Below are positions 9,053-18,728 of a stretch of DNA of 64,000 nt, piece after piece. The stretch comes from Acinetobacter baumannii. Lineage in GTDB: Bacteria > Pseudomonadota > Gammaproteobacteria > Pseudomonadales > Moraxellaceae. The stretch covers positions 434,001 to 498,000 of the forward strand of contig NZ_CP046654.1 in the NCBI RefSeq assembly GCF_009759685.1, in the 5' to 3' direction. A model generated the notes under the pieces. That model worked only from the letters and a program-made list of their open reading frames with translations, did no database searches and was not told the origin of the DNA. The translations under genes were made by a program, and so were the position numbers. The first letter of the stretch is position 1, and every line of letters begins with the position of its first letter.

Positions 9053-10027
9053 TTAGGCAATTTCGGCTGGAAATGCGATGACTTTTTCAATTTTAAGTTG
9101 ATCGGTTGCAACCATGAGTAATCGATCAACTCCTAAAGCGATCCCTGAACATTCAGGCATATGAGGTAACGCAGCCAACAAGTGCTCATCTAATGGCATG
9201 ACATGAAGTCCTTGTTTAGCTCGCTCTGCATTATCTGCTTCAAAGCGAGAACGCAACACGTCTGAATCGAGCAATTCATCATAGGCATTGGCAAGCTCTA
9301 AGCCTTCGATATAAACCTCAAAACGCGCTGCGACCTCTTCACCATCTTCATCTAATTTCACTTTTGCCAAAGATGCCATTTCTGGAGGAAAGTCAGTTAA
9401 AAAGACAGGTGCATCAAACCCTAAACTTGGTTCAACAAAATGAGAAAACAACAAATCCATATAAGCTAAACGGTCATCGCCCAAGTCGAGATTTAACCCA
9501 ACACGATTTGCTGTGTCTTTAAGTTGCTTCAAAGTCGCTTGCAACGGGTTAATATCTAAACGGTCCTGAAAAGCATGCTTATAACTTAAAATAAATGGAC
9601 GAACTTCGCCAAAACGATGCTGCAAACAGGTTTGTAATAAATCGGCTGTTTCGTGCATTAACGCTTTTAAGTCCAGACCCGGACGGTACCATTCAAGCAT
9701 GGTAAATTCACTGTTGTGTTTGCGCCCGTGCTCATCGTCTCGGAAAACCTTACAGATTTGATAAATCGGTCCGCTGCCACTTGCCAGTAGACGTTTCATG
9801 GCAAATTCAGGCGAAGTCTGTAAATACTGAGTCTGCAATTTGCCATTGATATGACGTAAAGCCTGAACCGAGGCTAAATGTACGTCAGTCACACCTGCTT
9901 GTGAAACCACGGGTGTTTCAACTTCCATGACCCCACGTTCTGCAAAAAACTGACGGATTTGGGTATAGAGCTTGGCACGAGCCTTTAAAGCATCAATTGA
10001 ACAAGTAGGTTGATAACTTAAACTCAT
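9053..10027 (-). CDS. epmA: Elongation factor P beta-lysyltransferase (EpmA/PoxA/GenX)
   Basis: A class II lysyl-tRNA-synthetase-like enzyme that attaches (R)-beta-lysine to elongation factor P. The length from ATG 10027 is 324 residues, normal for EpmA and lacking the anticodon-binding domain of true LysRS. The VMEVETPVVS, FRDDEHGRKHNSEFTMLEW and C-terminal GIALGVDRLLM blocks are the class II motifs 1-3. The start codon overlaps the pdxB stop as ATGA, so translation is coupled; the alternative upstream start at 10054 lies inside pdxB. The partner epmB and efp genes are not in the window. Confidence 0.95.
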   Translation of the reverse strand: MSLSYQPTCSIDALKARAKLYTQIRQFFAERGVMEVETPVVSQAGVTDVHLASVQALRHINGKLQTQYLQTSPEFAMKRLLASGSGPIYQICKVFRDDEHGRKHNSEFTMLEWYRPGLDLKALMHETADLLQTCLQHRFGEVRPFILSYKHAFQDRLDINPLQATLKQLKDTANRVGLNLDLGDDRLAYMDLLFSHFVEPSLGFDAPVFLTDFPPEMASLAKVKLDEDGEEVAARFEVYIEGLELANAYDELLDSDVLRSRFEADNAERAKQGLHVMPLDEHLLAALPHMPECSGIALGVDRLLMVATDQLKIEKVIAFPAEIA

Positions 10028-11091
10028 GCCTGTGGTCCCCCGTGAGCTGCCCATTCACGGCGCAGCGGATAATTCTTACGTAATAAATCAAATGCTTTTT
10101 GCTCTACCTTGCCCTCTTTAACACAGGCACGGATGTTGGCATCATCTTGAGCAATATCATAAATTTGAGATATTTTTTGCTTTAACACTGCTTTTAAATC
10201 ATGTCCTGAAAAATAGTCTTCACATGCAGGTAACTGGGTTTCGAAACGCTTATTAATGTCATATCCAAATTTTTGACAAAACGCTTCATAAATCATTTGC
10301 GTACCACGCGCTTTTCCTTCCAAGCTATAACCTGCAATATGCGGTGTCGCCAAAGCCAACATATTTAAAAGCTCTTCAGATATCACTGGCTCATGCTCAA
10401 ATACATCAAGTACAACTTTACGCTGGGTACGTTGAATGTCTTCGATTAAAGCGGCTTCTTTTACGACCGGACCGCGTGCACTATTAATTAAAATCGTGTT
10501 CGGTTGAAACGCTGCAAAAGCTTTTTCGTCAAACAGATGATACGTCGCATGTTCGCCTTTTTTGGTCAGCGGTACATGAATTGAAACTGCATTAGCTTGT
10601 TGCAACAAGATTTGAAAGCTTACATTTTCAATTGAATCTAACTGTACAAAGGGGTCAAAGCCAATCACTTTCCAACCAAGCAACTGAGCCATATAGGCCA
10701 AGCGCTTACCAACATTGCCAAGACCCACAATACCTAGCGTAAATTTTTCTTGTTGTTCTAAAAGGCTAGCATCTAAATGCAGTAAAGCTGTAATCACATA
10801 TTCAGCAACCGCCTGTGCATTACAACCTGCGGCATTGGCCCATGTAATGCCCTGCTTTTCTAAAGCTTGAATATCTAAATGATCGGTCCCGATTGTGGCA
10901 CTGCCCACATATTTTAGGGCGGTATTTTGAATTAAACTTTCATTTACTGCGGTGACTGAACGAACCAATAAAGCTTCAGCATCTTGTACGTCTGTATGCG
11001 TTAAGGTGCGCCCTGCTTTATGTTGAATATCGCCAAACTCTGAAAAAAAGTAATCGGTAAACGCCAAATTTTCATCTGCGACGATTTTCAT
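10024..11091 (-). CDS. pdxB: Erythronate-4-phosphate dehydrogenase
   Basis: PdxB carries out the second step of the DXP-dependent pyridoxal phosphate pathway, oxidising 4-phosphoerythronate. The start MKIVADENL at 11091 gives 355 residues and is the family N terminus; the longer frame to 11247 would run into the upstream DUF1232 gene. Visible features are the Rossmann motif GLGNVGKR, the D-2-hydroxyacid dehydrogenase signature (HVPLT, NSARGPVV), the catalytic His region ATPHIAGYSLEGK, and a C-terminal dimerisation domain. It shares an ATGA overlap with epmA. Confidence 0.95.
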   Translation of the reverse strand: MKIVADENLAFTDYFFSEFGDIQHKAGRTLTHTDVQDAEALLVRSVTAVNESLIQNTALKYVGSATIGTDHLDIQALEKQGITWANAAGCNAQAVAEYVITALLHLDASLLEQQEKFTLGIVGLGNVGKRLAYMAQLLGWKVIGFDPFVQLDSIENVSFQILLQQANAVSIHVPLTKKGEHATYHLFDEKAFAAFQPNTILINSARGPVVKEAALIEDIQRTQRKVVLDVFEHEPVISEELLNMLALATPHIAGYSLEGKARGTQMIYEAFCQKFGYDINKRFETQLPACEDYFSGHDLKAVLKQKISQIYDIAQDDANIRACVKEGKVEQKAFDLLRKNYPLRREWAAHGGPQA

Positions 11092-11195
11092 GGTCTGCAA
11101 CCCATAGCTTATAAAAACGTTATTATCCTTTGAGTTGTGGCAAAGTACAATGTTAAGGGTATTAAATTCGCACAGGGTTTCAAGACTCAGTTCAC

Positions 11196-11588
11196 TTACA
11201 AACCACCGCCAAAATAAAAGTAAGCCATCACGGCAAGTGTGAGCCAAATTAAAATAATAAGTACGGCAACCAAATAGTTTTTTGGCCGCTTTTCATGTTC
11301 ATCTAGCCATTCTTTAGCTTGTTGTTCAGCATCGAAAATGACTTGTTGAGGCGTAAAACGAACTGCTAACCAAATCAGTATGGGTAAAATAACCGCATCA
11401 TCAATAAAGCCTAAAATAGGAATAAAGTCTGGAATTAAGTCGATTGGACTAAACGCATAAGCCACCGCCACCACAGCAATAATTTTGGGTAACCACGGCA
11501 TTTGAGGATGCCTTGAGGCAAACCAAAGCATAATAATTTGTTTTTTTAGACGTTTTGCCCATTCTTTTATTGATTGTACCCAAGACAT
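11196..11588 (-). CDS. YkvA-like DUF1232 membrane protein
   Basis: A 130-residue protein with the DUF1232 core AYAFSPIDLIPDFIPILGFIDDAVIL, split here as AYAFSPIDLIPDFI followed by PILGFIDDAVI, and a C-terminal membrane helix (LVAVLIILIWLTLAVMAYFYF). The family is widespread and of unknown function. It lies 104 bases upstream of pdxB on the same strand and may be read into the same transcript. Confidence 0.85.
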   Translation of the reverse strand: MSWVQSIKEWAKRLKKQIIMLWFASRHPQMPWLPKIIAVVAVAYAFSPIDLIPDFIPILGFIDDAVILPILIWLAVRFTPQQVIFDAEQQAKEWLDEHEKRPKNYLVAVLIILIWLTLAVMAYFYFGGGL

Positions 11589-11707
11589 TTGGACAGACTC
11601 TGAACCTTTAGAATTTTATAATAATCTATAAAAACTAACCTTAGCTTAAAAGTGAAAGGAATATCGAATGAACCCAGCCCTAATTCCTTCACATTAAAAG
11701 ATATATT

Positions 11708-12499
11708 TTATATTTCCGTATATAAAACAAATCCATCGCCCCTACAAAAGCTTGCCAAAGTCAGGCCTGATTGCTTGGCTAACTGAATGGCCATACTGGT
11801 AGGTGCTGAAATTGAAGCAAGCAAGCTAATATTGAGCTGAGCACATTTTCGTATCAGTTCATAACTTGCCCGACTGGTCATCACCACAAAACCTAAACTG
11901 GTGTCGTAGTTTTCTTGCGCTAAATAACCGAGCAATTTGTCTAAGGCATTATGGCGGCCAACATCTTCAAATAAAGCCACGATTTGACCGTCAACTACCC
12001 ACGCTGCGGCATGCGCCCCACCCGTTAAAGCAGTAATTTCTTGTTGAGTTTTTAAATGGGAAATAGCACTCGGAATTTGCTCAAGCCATATTTTTGATGC
12101 ATGCGTTGTAATTTTTGGCACGTCTAACTGAAACTGCTCTAAGCTTTCAATTCCACATAAACCGCAGCCTGTACGGCCTACCATCATACGGCGATGTTCC
12201 TTTAGGGCGGCGAATGCTCTTGATGAAATGGTCATTTCCACCGTAATGCCTAATTCATTTTGATGCACCTCAAGGGCATAGAGCTCTTTTAAGCCAGTTA
12301 AAATTCCTTCCGAAAGACTAAAACCTTTGGCAAATAAATCGACATCAGTCGGTGTCGCCATCATCACCGCATGCGAAATACCGTTATATACCAAGGCAAT
12401 TGGGTACTCTTGCACAATATGATCTAAGACATTTTCAGATTCGGTTTTGTTAAACCGCTGTACTGGCAATGTTTCAACCCCATAAGCATGTGGTGTCAA
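11708..12499 (-). CDS. fdhD: Formate dehydrogenase accessory sulfurtransferase
   Basis: FdhD transfers sulfur from IscS to the molybdenum cofactor of formate dehydrogenases, which is needed for their activity. The 263-residue protein has the GRTGCGLCG motif with the catalytic CxxC pair, the TGGAHAAAWV block and VGRHNALDKLLG, all family hallmarks. It lies directly downstream of the YdeP-like molybdoenzyme gene and is probably its maturation partner. Confidence 0.95.
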   Translation of the reverse strand: MTPHAYGVETLPVQRFNKTESENVLDHIVQEYPIALVYNGISHAVMMATPTDVDLFAKGFSLSEGILTGLKELYALEVHQNELGITVEMTISSRAFAALKEHRRMMVGRTGCGLCGIESLEQFQLDVPKITTHASKIWLEQIPSAISHLKTQQEITALTGGAHAAAWVVDGQIVALFEDVGRHNALDKLLGYLAQENYDTSLGFVVMTSRASYELIRKCAQLNISLLASISAPTSMAIQLAKQSGLTLASFCRGDGFVLYTEI

Positions 12500-12577
12500 A
12501 ATTATTTCCTTTACTTCAAAATGGCGCTTGTTTAGAGCGCCTTTTGCTTAAATTTCATTTTAAAAAATCAGATTCAC

Positions 12578-14986
12578 TTAAAGACTGCTAACTTTCTTAT
12601 TGGCATCTTCAGGGTCAACGGCTGTTGCCAAGTTAAAATGCTCTGGCGCATTTCCGGGATGTAAAATCACAGGAACACTTTTAGAAGCCGGAATCTTGGC
12701 ATATTTATCATGACTGCTTAAGGCCACCAAAGGATTGGTTTCCGGATAGTAAGCCGCTAAGCTGCCGCGTGGAATGTTGTACGGCACAATACGGAAACTA
12801 TGCACAATACGCTTCACACCATCCGAGAAAACACTTTCAATATCAACCCACTGATTTGCTTCAAAGCCCGCTTCATCAATATCGGCTTGGTTCATAAACA
12901 ACACACGGCGCTGACCAAAAACCCCACGGTAACGGTCATCCAGACCATATAAAGTGGTGTTGTATTGGTCGTGAGATCGGGTGGTCATTAAGGTATAAAC
13001 CTTACTTTCGGTATATGCGGCAGCGTACTGATTTTCTTTATCCGCATAGACTTCTTCAAGTGGCGTAATTAGAAATTGCGCTTTACTACTCTTTGTATTC
13101 CAGATGTGCTGATTAGCTGGATGTTCTAAATGGAAACCGCCGGGTTTATAAACGCGTAAATTAAAATCATGGAATTCATCAAACACATCGGCAATTGAGT
13201 CACGAATGCGGTCATAACTTTCAATGTACCATTTCCATTTAATCTGACTCTCTGGCAGCACGGCCTCAGCCATTCTTGCTACGATATCGGGTTCAGACAA
13301 AATATTTTTAGAAATTGGAGTATTACGCCCTGCCGACAAGTGGACATTACTCATTGAGTCTTCAACTGTAATAGCTTGTGGTCCATGAAGCTGCTCATCA
13401 ATTTCGGTACGGCCTAAACATGGCAAAATAAGCGCATCTTTACCACACACCAAGTGGCTACGATTTAACTTGGTTGCCACATGTACGGTTAAATTACATT
13501 TTCTAAGCGCTTCTTGTGTATAAGCGGTGTCAGGTGTTGCAACGGCAAAGTTTCCGCCCAAACCAATAAAGACTTTGATATCACCTTCGGCCATGGCTTT
13601 AATGGTTTCAACCACACCATATCCATTTTTTCTTGGTGATTTAATACCAAACACACGGTCAATATTGTCGAGAAGTTTCGGGCTAGGGAGTTCATTAATG
13701 CCCATAGTGCGGTCGCCTTGCACGTTACTGTGCCCACGAACCGGACAAAGCCCTGCACCCGGTCTACCAATTTGACCACGTGCCAACAATAAATTTGCCA
13801 GCATATGTACGTTAGCAGTTCCGTGACGATGCTGGGTAATCCCCATACCCCAACAGAAAATTGAACGCTCTGACTCTAAAAAGAGTTTAGCCAGTTTTTC
13901 TAAATGTTCAGGCGACAGACCTGAGTGCTTATAAAGATCTGCCCACTCTGTTCTTTCGACCTCCGCAATCATTTCGTCGAAACCAACGGTATTGACTGCA
14001 ATAAAGTTTCGGTCAAAAACGCTTGGTTTACCTGATGCAAGGGCCTTTTTATCCCACTCATGTAAGTGCTTTAAAATACCCAACATCAGTGCATAGTCGC
14101 CGCCAATTTTAGGCTGGAAATAATAGCGACTAATTGGCGTACTGCCATTGGTCATCATTTCAAGCGGTGCTTGCGGGTCTTGGAAACGTTCGAGACCTCG
14201 CTCTTTAATAGGGTTAATCGCAATAATGTTGCCGCCGCGTTTAGACACTTCACGCAAAGTACCTAACATACGTGGATGGTTGGTTCCCGGGTTGTGCCCA
14301 AAACTAAAAATGGCGTCGGCTAAATCAAAATCTTCTAGGGTGACTGTGCCCTTTCCTAAACCAATCGAGTCGAGCAAACCAACACTTGTGGTTTCATGAC
14401 ACATGTTCGAACAATCTGGAAAGTTATTTGTACCAAAGCTTCGTACAAATAATTGATATAAAAATGCTGCTTCGTTACTGGCACGGCCCGAGGTATAAAA
14501 TGCCGCTTGGTCTGGATGATCTAGCGCATGCAAATGTTGAGCGATGAGCTTAAAGGCATCGTCCCATGAAATAGGCACATATTTATCGGTTGCAGCATCA
14601 TAACGAACTGGGTCTGTTAAGCGGCCTAGGTCTTCTAGAAAAAAGTCACTTTGTTCTGATAGCCAACTAACGGTATGACCTGCAAAATATTCAGGAGTGA
14701 CGGTTTTACTAGTCGCTTCAAAGGCAACCGCCTTTGCACCATTTTCACAGAAGTTAAATGCGTGAGCATCTTTCTTTTCTGGCCATGCACAGCCGGGACA
14801 GTCAAAACCTGTAGGCTGGTTAATGTTGAGTAAGGTAATTGAACCTTTACCTAAAATATCTTGTCGCTTTAAGTTTCGAGCAACACTGAGCAGTGCGCCC
14901 CACCCGCCAGCAGGATGAGTATATGGCTCAATTCGCGCAAAACCGTTATTTTCCTGTATGTGCTTTTGTTCTTCTGAATTATCCAC
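12578..14986 (-). CDS. FdhF/YdeP-family molybdopterin oxidoreductase
   Basis: An 802-residue protein of the molybdopterin oxidoreductase alpha-subunit family typified by E. coli YdeP. N-terminal cysteines (FDCPGCAWP, then a Cys before NGAKA) suggest a modified iron-sulfur site instead of the usual four-cysteine pattern of formate dehydrogenases. NNFPDCSNMCHETTSVGL is the likely cofactor-ligand segment, and GQIGRPGAGLCPVRGHSNVQ and the C-terminal molybdopterin-dinucleotide-binding domain (TTRSHDQYNTTLYG) are clear. There is no Tat signal, so it is cytoplasmic. The adjacent fdhD supports a bis-MGD enzyme with a sulfido ligand. Electron acceptor and substrate are unknown; no diaphorase subunits are adjacent. 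Confidence 0.88.
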   Translation of the reverse strand: MDNSEEQKHIQENNGFARIEPYTHPAGGWGALLSVARNLKRQDILGKGSITLLNINQPTGFDCPGCAWPEKKDAHAFNFCENGAKAVAFEATSKTVTPEYFAGHTVSWLSEQSDFFLEDLGRLTDPVRYDAATDKYVPISWDDAFKLIAQHLHALDHPDQAAFYTSGRASNEAAFLYQLFVRSFGTNNFPDCSNMCHETTSVGLLDSIGLGKGTVTLEDFDLADAIFSFGHNPGTNHPRMLGTLREVSKRGGNIIAINPIKERGLERFQDPQAPLEMMTNGSTPISRYYFQPKIGGDYALMLGILKHLHEWDKKALASGKPSVFDRNFIAVNTVGFDEMIAEVERTEWADLYKHSGLSPEHLEKLAKLFLESERSIFCWGMGITQHRHGTANVHMLANLLLARGQIGRPGAGLCPVRGHSNVQGDRTMGINELPSPKLLDNIDRVFGIKSPRKNGYGVVETIKAMAEGDIKVFIGLGGNFAVATPDTAYTQEALRKCNLTVHVATKLNRSHLVCGKDALILPCLGRTEIDEQLHGPQAITVEDSMSNVHLSAGRNTPISKNILSEPDIVARMAEAVLPESQIKWKWYIESYDRIRDSIADVFDEFHDFNLRVYKPGGFHLEHPANQHIWNTKSSKAQFLITPLEEVYADKENQYAAAYTESKVYTLMTTRSHDQYNTTLYGLDDRYRGVFGQRRVLFMNQADIDEAGFEANQWVDIESVFSDGVKRIVHSFRIVPYNIPRGSLAAYYPETNPLVALSSHDKYAKIPASKSVPVILHPGNAPEHFNLATAVDPEDANKKVSSL

Positions 14987-15380
14987 TTTTTCATCCTCTT
15001 ATCTTTTTTACACTCAACAGGCTCAGTGAAATCACAATTTAATTATGGTTTTATCAAAGCTACCCGCTGTTTACCCATGAGTAGAGTCCACTTTTTATAT
15101 TATTGCCACTATGCTAAAAGCCGGCTCAACCGTTCTTATAATATGTGCCATATTCTTTACAATTACAATAATTCAAGCCAACCACGTTATTTATATAAAA
15201 ACATATAAATCAAATAGTTAAATAGATATTAATTCTATCTTTTACAGATAAAAACATTATTGGGTTGCATTTTTAACAGACTGAAAGCCTTTTAAAATTG
15301 ACACTTACACGACTTTATCTATGTTTTTTTCGCATTAAGCAGTATAAAACAATTAAAAATTTATCTGCATTAGAGCATTT
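14987..15380. other. Divergent intergenic region
   Basis: About 390 AT-rich bases between the molybdoenzyme and the glycerate kinase genes. The stretch holds both promoters; a 60-codon frame at 15026-15208 has no protein-like features. I could not identify a convincing regulator site. Confidence 0.4.
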
Positions 15381-16538
15381 ATGAAGGTTGTGATCGCCCC
15401 TGATTCATTTAAAGATAGCTTATCGGCTTTAAAGGTAGCTCAAGCCATTGCCCAAGGATGGCAAGCGGTTTTTCCCGATGCAGAAACGATTTTGTGCCCC
15501 ATGGCAGATGGCGGTGAAGGAACCATTGAAGCAGTTTTAGAAGTCTGCGATGGTCAATGGCGTGAAAAAACTGTGGTTGGACCATTAGGTCAGCCTGTTC
15601 AGGCCAAATGGGGTTGGTTAGAAAAACAAAAAATTGCCATGATTGAAATGGCTCAAGCAAGCGGCATACAGTTAGTTCCCCCTTCTGAGCGTGATGCCTG
15701 CCACAGCACAACATTTGGAACAGGCCAGCTTATTTTGGATGCCTTAGACGCGGGTGCAAAAGATATTATTTTAACTGTGGGCGGCAGCGCCACCAACGAT
15801 GGCGGCACAGGCTTACTCAGTGCTTTGGGCGCAGTTTTACTCGATGCTAACCAAAACGTTTTACCCGCTGGCGGCCTTGCCCTTAGCCACCTATCCAAAA
15901 TTGATTTAACACATTTCGACTCACGTATTCAGCACACACGGTTTTTATTGGCTGCCGATGTAACCAATCCACTTTGCGGTCCAAATGGCGCATCACATAT
16001 TTTTGGCCCACAAAAAGGTGCTTCTCCTGCTCAAGTCCAGTTACTCGATGCAGCCCTTGCCCATTTTGCCGATGTCTCGCTTAAGCTTTTAGGTTTCGAC
16101 AAACGAGATGAAGCGGGTTCTGGGGCTGCTGGTGGTTTGGGCTTTGCCGCCAAAAGTTATTTAAATGCAGACTTTAAAGCTGGAGTTAAAGTTGTGGCTG
16201 AACTGAATCAGCTTGAGCATAAAATTTCTAACGCAGATTGGGTAATTACGGGGGAAGGTAAATTTGACCAACAAACCTTAAGCGGTAAAACCGTTTTTGG
16301 GGTAAGCCAAATTGCCAAAGCCCACAATGTTCCGGTCATTGTGATTGCAGGGACTTTAGGTGAAGACTACCAAGCACTTTATGAGCACGGTGTAAGCGCT
16401 GCTTTCTCACTAGCCAATGGTCCCATCACCCTAGAACACGCCTGCGAACATGCAGCAGAACTCATTTATGAGCGAACAGTCGATATAGCGAGATTAATTC
16501 AGTTTAGCCAAACCAGCTTAAATGATAAAAAAGCCTAA
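15381..16538 (+). CDS. Glycerate kinase (type II, GarK/GlxK family)
   Basis: A 385-residue enzyme that phosphorylates D-glycerate to 2-phosphoglycerate. MKVVIAPDSFKDSLSA, CPMADGGEGT, GGSATNDGGTG and the C-terminal GEGKFDQQTLSGKT are diagnostic of the family. The ATG follows GAGCATTT closely. It stands alone without garD, garL or garR, so which pathway feeds it is not visible. Its stop overlaps the stop of the convergent tetR gene by a few bases. Confidence 0.93.
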   Translation: MKVVIAPDSFKDSLSALKVAQAIAQGWQAVFPDAETILCPMADGGEGTIEAVLEVCDGQWREKTVVGPLGQPVQAKWGWLEKQKIAMIEMAQASGIQLVPPSERDACHSTTFGTGQLILDALDAGAKDIILTVGGSATNDGGTGLLSALGAVLLDANQNVLPAGGLALSHLSKIDLTHFDSRIQHTRFLLAADVTNPLCGPNGASHIFGPQKGASPAQVQLLDAALAHFADVSLKLLGFDKRDEAGSGAAGGLGFAAKSYLNADFKAGVKVVAELNQLEHKISNADWVITGEGKFDQQTLSGKTVFGVSQIAKAHNVPVIVIAGTLGEDYQALYEHGVSAAFSLANGPITLEHACEHAAELIYERTVDIARLIQFSQTSLNDKKA

Positions 16539-17101
16539 TCGGCTAATTTTAAAAGACTCTCTCTACAGCTCTCCAAGATTTCATCGCTAAGGTTTGATTG
16601 GTCTGGGCATGCACGAGACAATGCAATTGCCCCTACTGACTGAGCAAGAATATTAATAGCTTGCTTTCTCAGCTCTTCTGTTTCTAAAGAAACTTGTTTT
16701 GCGCGTTCATTCATAATGAACTCAATAAGCTGCTCAATGCCCTCTTCAAACTCGACTTTTACTTCGTCGGGCTGTCTTGCGGCATCACAAGATAGCGCTG
16801 TTAAGGTACAGCCCTGATCACGGTTGTCCCGATGTGTACGAGACACATACATTTGAATAAATTGGGTTAAGTTTAAACCTTCTATTCTTTTTAAAACCTG
16901 CTCAAGACCATATTTGGCAGTAATAGTAACAAGGTCTGTTTTCGAGCTGAAATGTTTATAAAACCCACCATGAGTAAAGCCTGCGCTAGACATTAATTCG
17001 GCAATGCCCACCCCGTCGTAACCTTTGCTACGAAACAGTTGAGTCGCCTTTTCAACAATTTTATCTCGGTTTTCTTTTACCTGAGTTTTACTGACTTTCA
17101 T
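16535..17101 (-). CDS. TetR/AcrR-family regulator
   Basis: The N-terminal TetR helix-turn-helix is clear (ATQLFRSKGYDGVGIAEL, GGFYKHFSSKTDL), followed by a ligand domain of about 130 residues with the conserved CTLTALS seen in the AefR-like group. The start at 17101 (MKVSK) gives 188 residues; an in-frame ATG at 17137 is also possible. It is transcribed divergently from the short-chain dehydrogenase gene, and the shared intergenic region contains a perfect 10-bp-arm palindrome, so it most likely represses that gene and itself. Confidence 0.88.
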   Translation of the reverse strand: MKVSKTQVKENRDKIVEKATQLFRSKGYDGVGIAELMSSAGFTHGGFYKHFSSKTDLVTITAKYGLEQVLKRIEGLNLTQFIQMYVSRTHRDNRDQGCTLTALSCDAARQPDEVKVEFEEGIEQLIEFIMNERAKQVSLETEELRKQAINILAQSVGAIALSRACPDQSNLSDEILESCRESLLKLAD

Positions 17102-17148
17102 GTTGGTGCGCTCACTTTTATTCACCCTGCTCGTCATTATTATACATT

Positions 17149-17202
17149 GATTATGATTGACATCAAAACCTGTATATTTTAGATTATGATCGTAATCTAA
17201 AA
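17149..17202. promoter_or_regulatory. Likely TetR operator
   Basis: A perfect inverted repeat TTTTAGATTA (17177-17186) / TAATCTAAAA (17193-17202) with a 6-base centre lies 22 bases before the dehydrogenase start. Half of it, GATTATGAT, recurs in direct orientation 33 bp away at 17149-17157, about three helical turns, consistent with two bound dimers covering both promoters. Confidence 0.7.
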
Positions 17203-17223
17203 ATTAAAGCGTGGAGACATCAC

Positions 17224-18006
17224 ATGTCAGTTCAATCAAAAGTACTTATTACAGGGGCTTCGTCAGGAATTGGTTCTGTTTATGCAGATCGATTTGCTCA
17301 ACGTGGCTATCACTTAATCTTGGTAGCACGAGACACCAACCGTTTAGATAAAATTTCAAAAGATCTTCAAGAAAAATATGGCGTACAGGTCGAGTTCATT
17401 CAAGCCGATTTATCAAATGATCAAGACATTCGCAAAATTGAAGATGTACTCAAAAACGATGCTGATATTGAAATTTTGGTAAATAATGCTGGGATTGCAC
17501 TGAACGGAAACTTTTTAACTCAAGATCGTAATGAGATTGAAAAACTTCTAACTTTAAATATGACTGCGGTGGTGCGGTTGTCTCATGCAATGTCGCAATC
17601 CCTTATACGCAAAGGTAAAGGCGCCATTATTAATTTAGGCTCTGTACTTGGCTTAGCGCCTGAATTTGGTTCTACCATTTATGGCGCAAGTAAATCTTTC
17701 ATCCAATTTTTTAGCCAAGGCTTACATTTAGAGCTAAAAGATCATGGGGTACACGTTCAAGCTGTATTACCTTCTGCCACTAAAACCGAAATTTGGGAAC
17801 GTTCAGGTATAGATTTAAGCCAAGTTCCGCCATTAATGGACGTCAATGATTTGGTCGATGCAGCCCTGATTGGTTTTGATCGTAAAGAAACAATTACAAT
17901 TCCTGTGCTGAAAGATGAAAATCAATGGAATAATTTTGAAAAATCGCGTATGACATTATTACCAAACTTCTCTTCGGCTGAAGTAGCCCAACGTTATAAA
18001 AACTAA
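17224..18006 (+). CDS. Short-chain dehydrogenase/reductase
   Basis: A 260-residue classical SDR. The cofactor loop is TGASSGIGSVYA, the structural motif is NNAG, and the catalytic residues are in YGASK with the upstream serine of NLGSVLG. The substrate is unknown. It heads a two-gene unit with a nitroreductase 37 bases downstream; both are redox enzymes under the divergent TetR regulator, a pattern typical of electrophile or xenobiotic response loci. Confidence 0.9.
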   Translation: MSVQSKVLITGASSGIGSVYADRFAQRGYHLILVARDTNRLDKISKDLQEKYGVQVEFIQADLSNDQDIRKIEDVLKNDADIEILVNNAGIALNGNFLTQDRNEIEKLLTLNMTAVVRLSHAMSQSLIRKGKGAIINLGSVLGLAPEFGSTIYGASKSFIQFFSQGLHLELKDHGVHVQAVLPSATKTEIWERSGIDLSQVPPLMDVNDLVDAALIGFDRKETITIPVLKDENQWNNFEKSRMTLLPNFSSAEVAQRYKN

Positions 18007-18043
18007 CGACTACGGCTACCCAACTCTCAAGTAGGAAAATCTT

Positions 18044-18649
18044 ATGAATGTTATTGATGCTCTCCGCAAACGCCGTGCAGTTAAACGCTTCGACCCTGCT
18101 TTTCAACTCTCTGAAGATGACAAGAAGCAGTTATTACAAGAAGTTTTAGCAAATGCACCAAGCGCTTTTAACTTGCAGCATTGGCGTCCGGTCATTGTTG
18201 AAGATGCAGAGTTAAGACAAAAAATTCGCGCGATTGCTTGGGACCAACCACAAGTAACAGAGTCATCATTACTGATTGTGTTATGTGCCAAAGTAAATAC
18301 ATGGGAAGTTGACGCTAAACGTGTATGGGATGGAGCTTCTCCAGAAGTTCAAGATATTATGGTTGGTGCAATCGACCAGTATTACCGTGACCGCCCACAA
18401 ACCCAACGTGACGAAGTGATGCGTAGTGCGGGCATCTTTGCTCAAACCCTTATGTTACTTGCTCAAGAGCATGGTTTAGATAGCTGTCCAATGGATGGTT
18501 TTGACTTTGATGCAATGGCAAAGCTTATTAACTTACCTGAAGACCATGTGGTGTGTTTAATGATTGCGGTTGGTAAAGCAGCTTCTGAACCTTACCCGCG
18601 CGTAGGTAAACTTCCTTACGATGACGTCATTATTCAAAATACATTCTAA
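18044..18649 (+). CDS. Nitroreductase-family protein
   Basis: A 201-residue FMN-dependent nitroreductase-like protein. RRAVKRFDP at the N terminus, APSAFNLQHWRPVIV for FMN binding, and the C-terminal GLDSCPMDGFD and VGKAASEPYPRVGKLP follow the family plan. It probably reduces quinones, nitro compounds or enals with NAD(P)H. It follows the SDR gene with a good GTAGGAAA ribosome site before the ATG. Confidence 0.9.
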   Translation: MNVIDALRKRRAVKRFDPAFQLSEDDKKQLLQEVLANAPSAFNLQHWRPVIVEDAELRQKIRAIAWDQPQVTESSLLIVLCAKVNTWEVDAKRVWDGASPEVQDIMVGAIDQYYRDRPQTQRDEVMRSAGIFAQTLMLLAQEHGLDSCPMDGFDFDAMAKLINLPEDHVVCLMIAVGKAASEPYPRVGKLPYDDVIIQNTF

Positions 18650-18728
18650 GTTGTAATTCAAATTTTAGGCTTTCATTCTATTTGTTGTTTTTATCATAAA
18701 TAGATGAAAGCCTTTAATATGGCATTAA

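Noticed and set aside
15026-15208. 60-codon plus-strand frame between the molybdoenzyme and glycerate kinase genes
   Set aside because: No ribosome site and no protein-like pattern; the region is a divergent promoter region.
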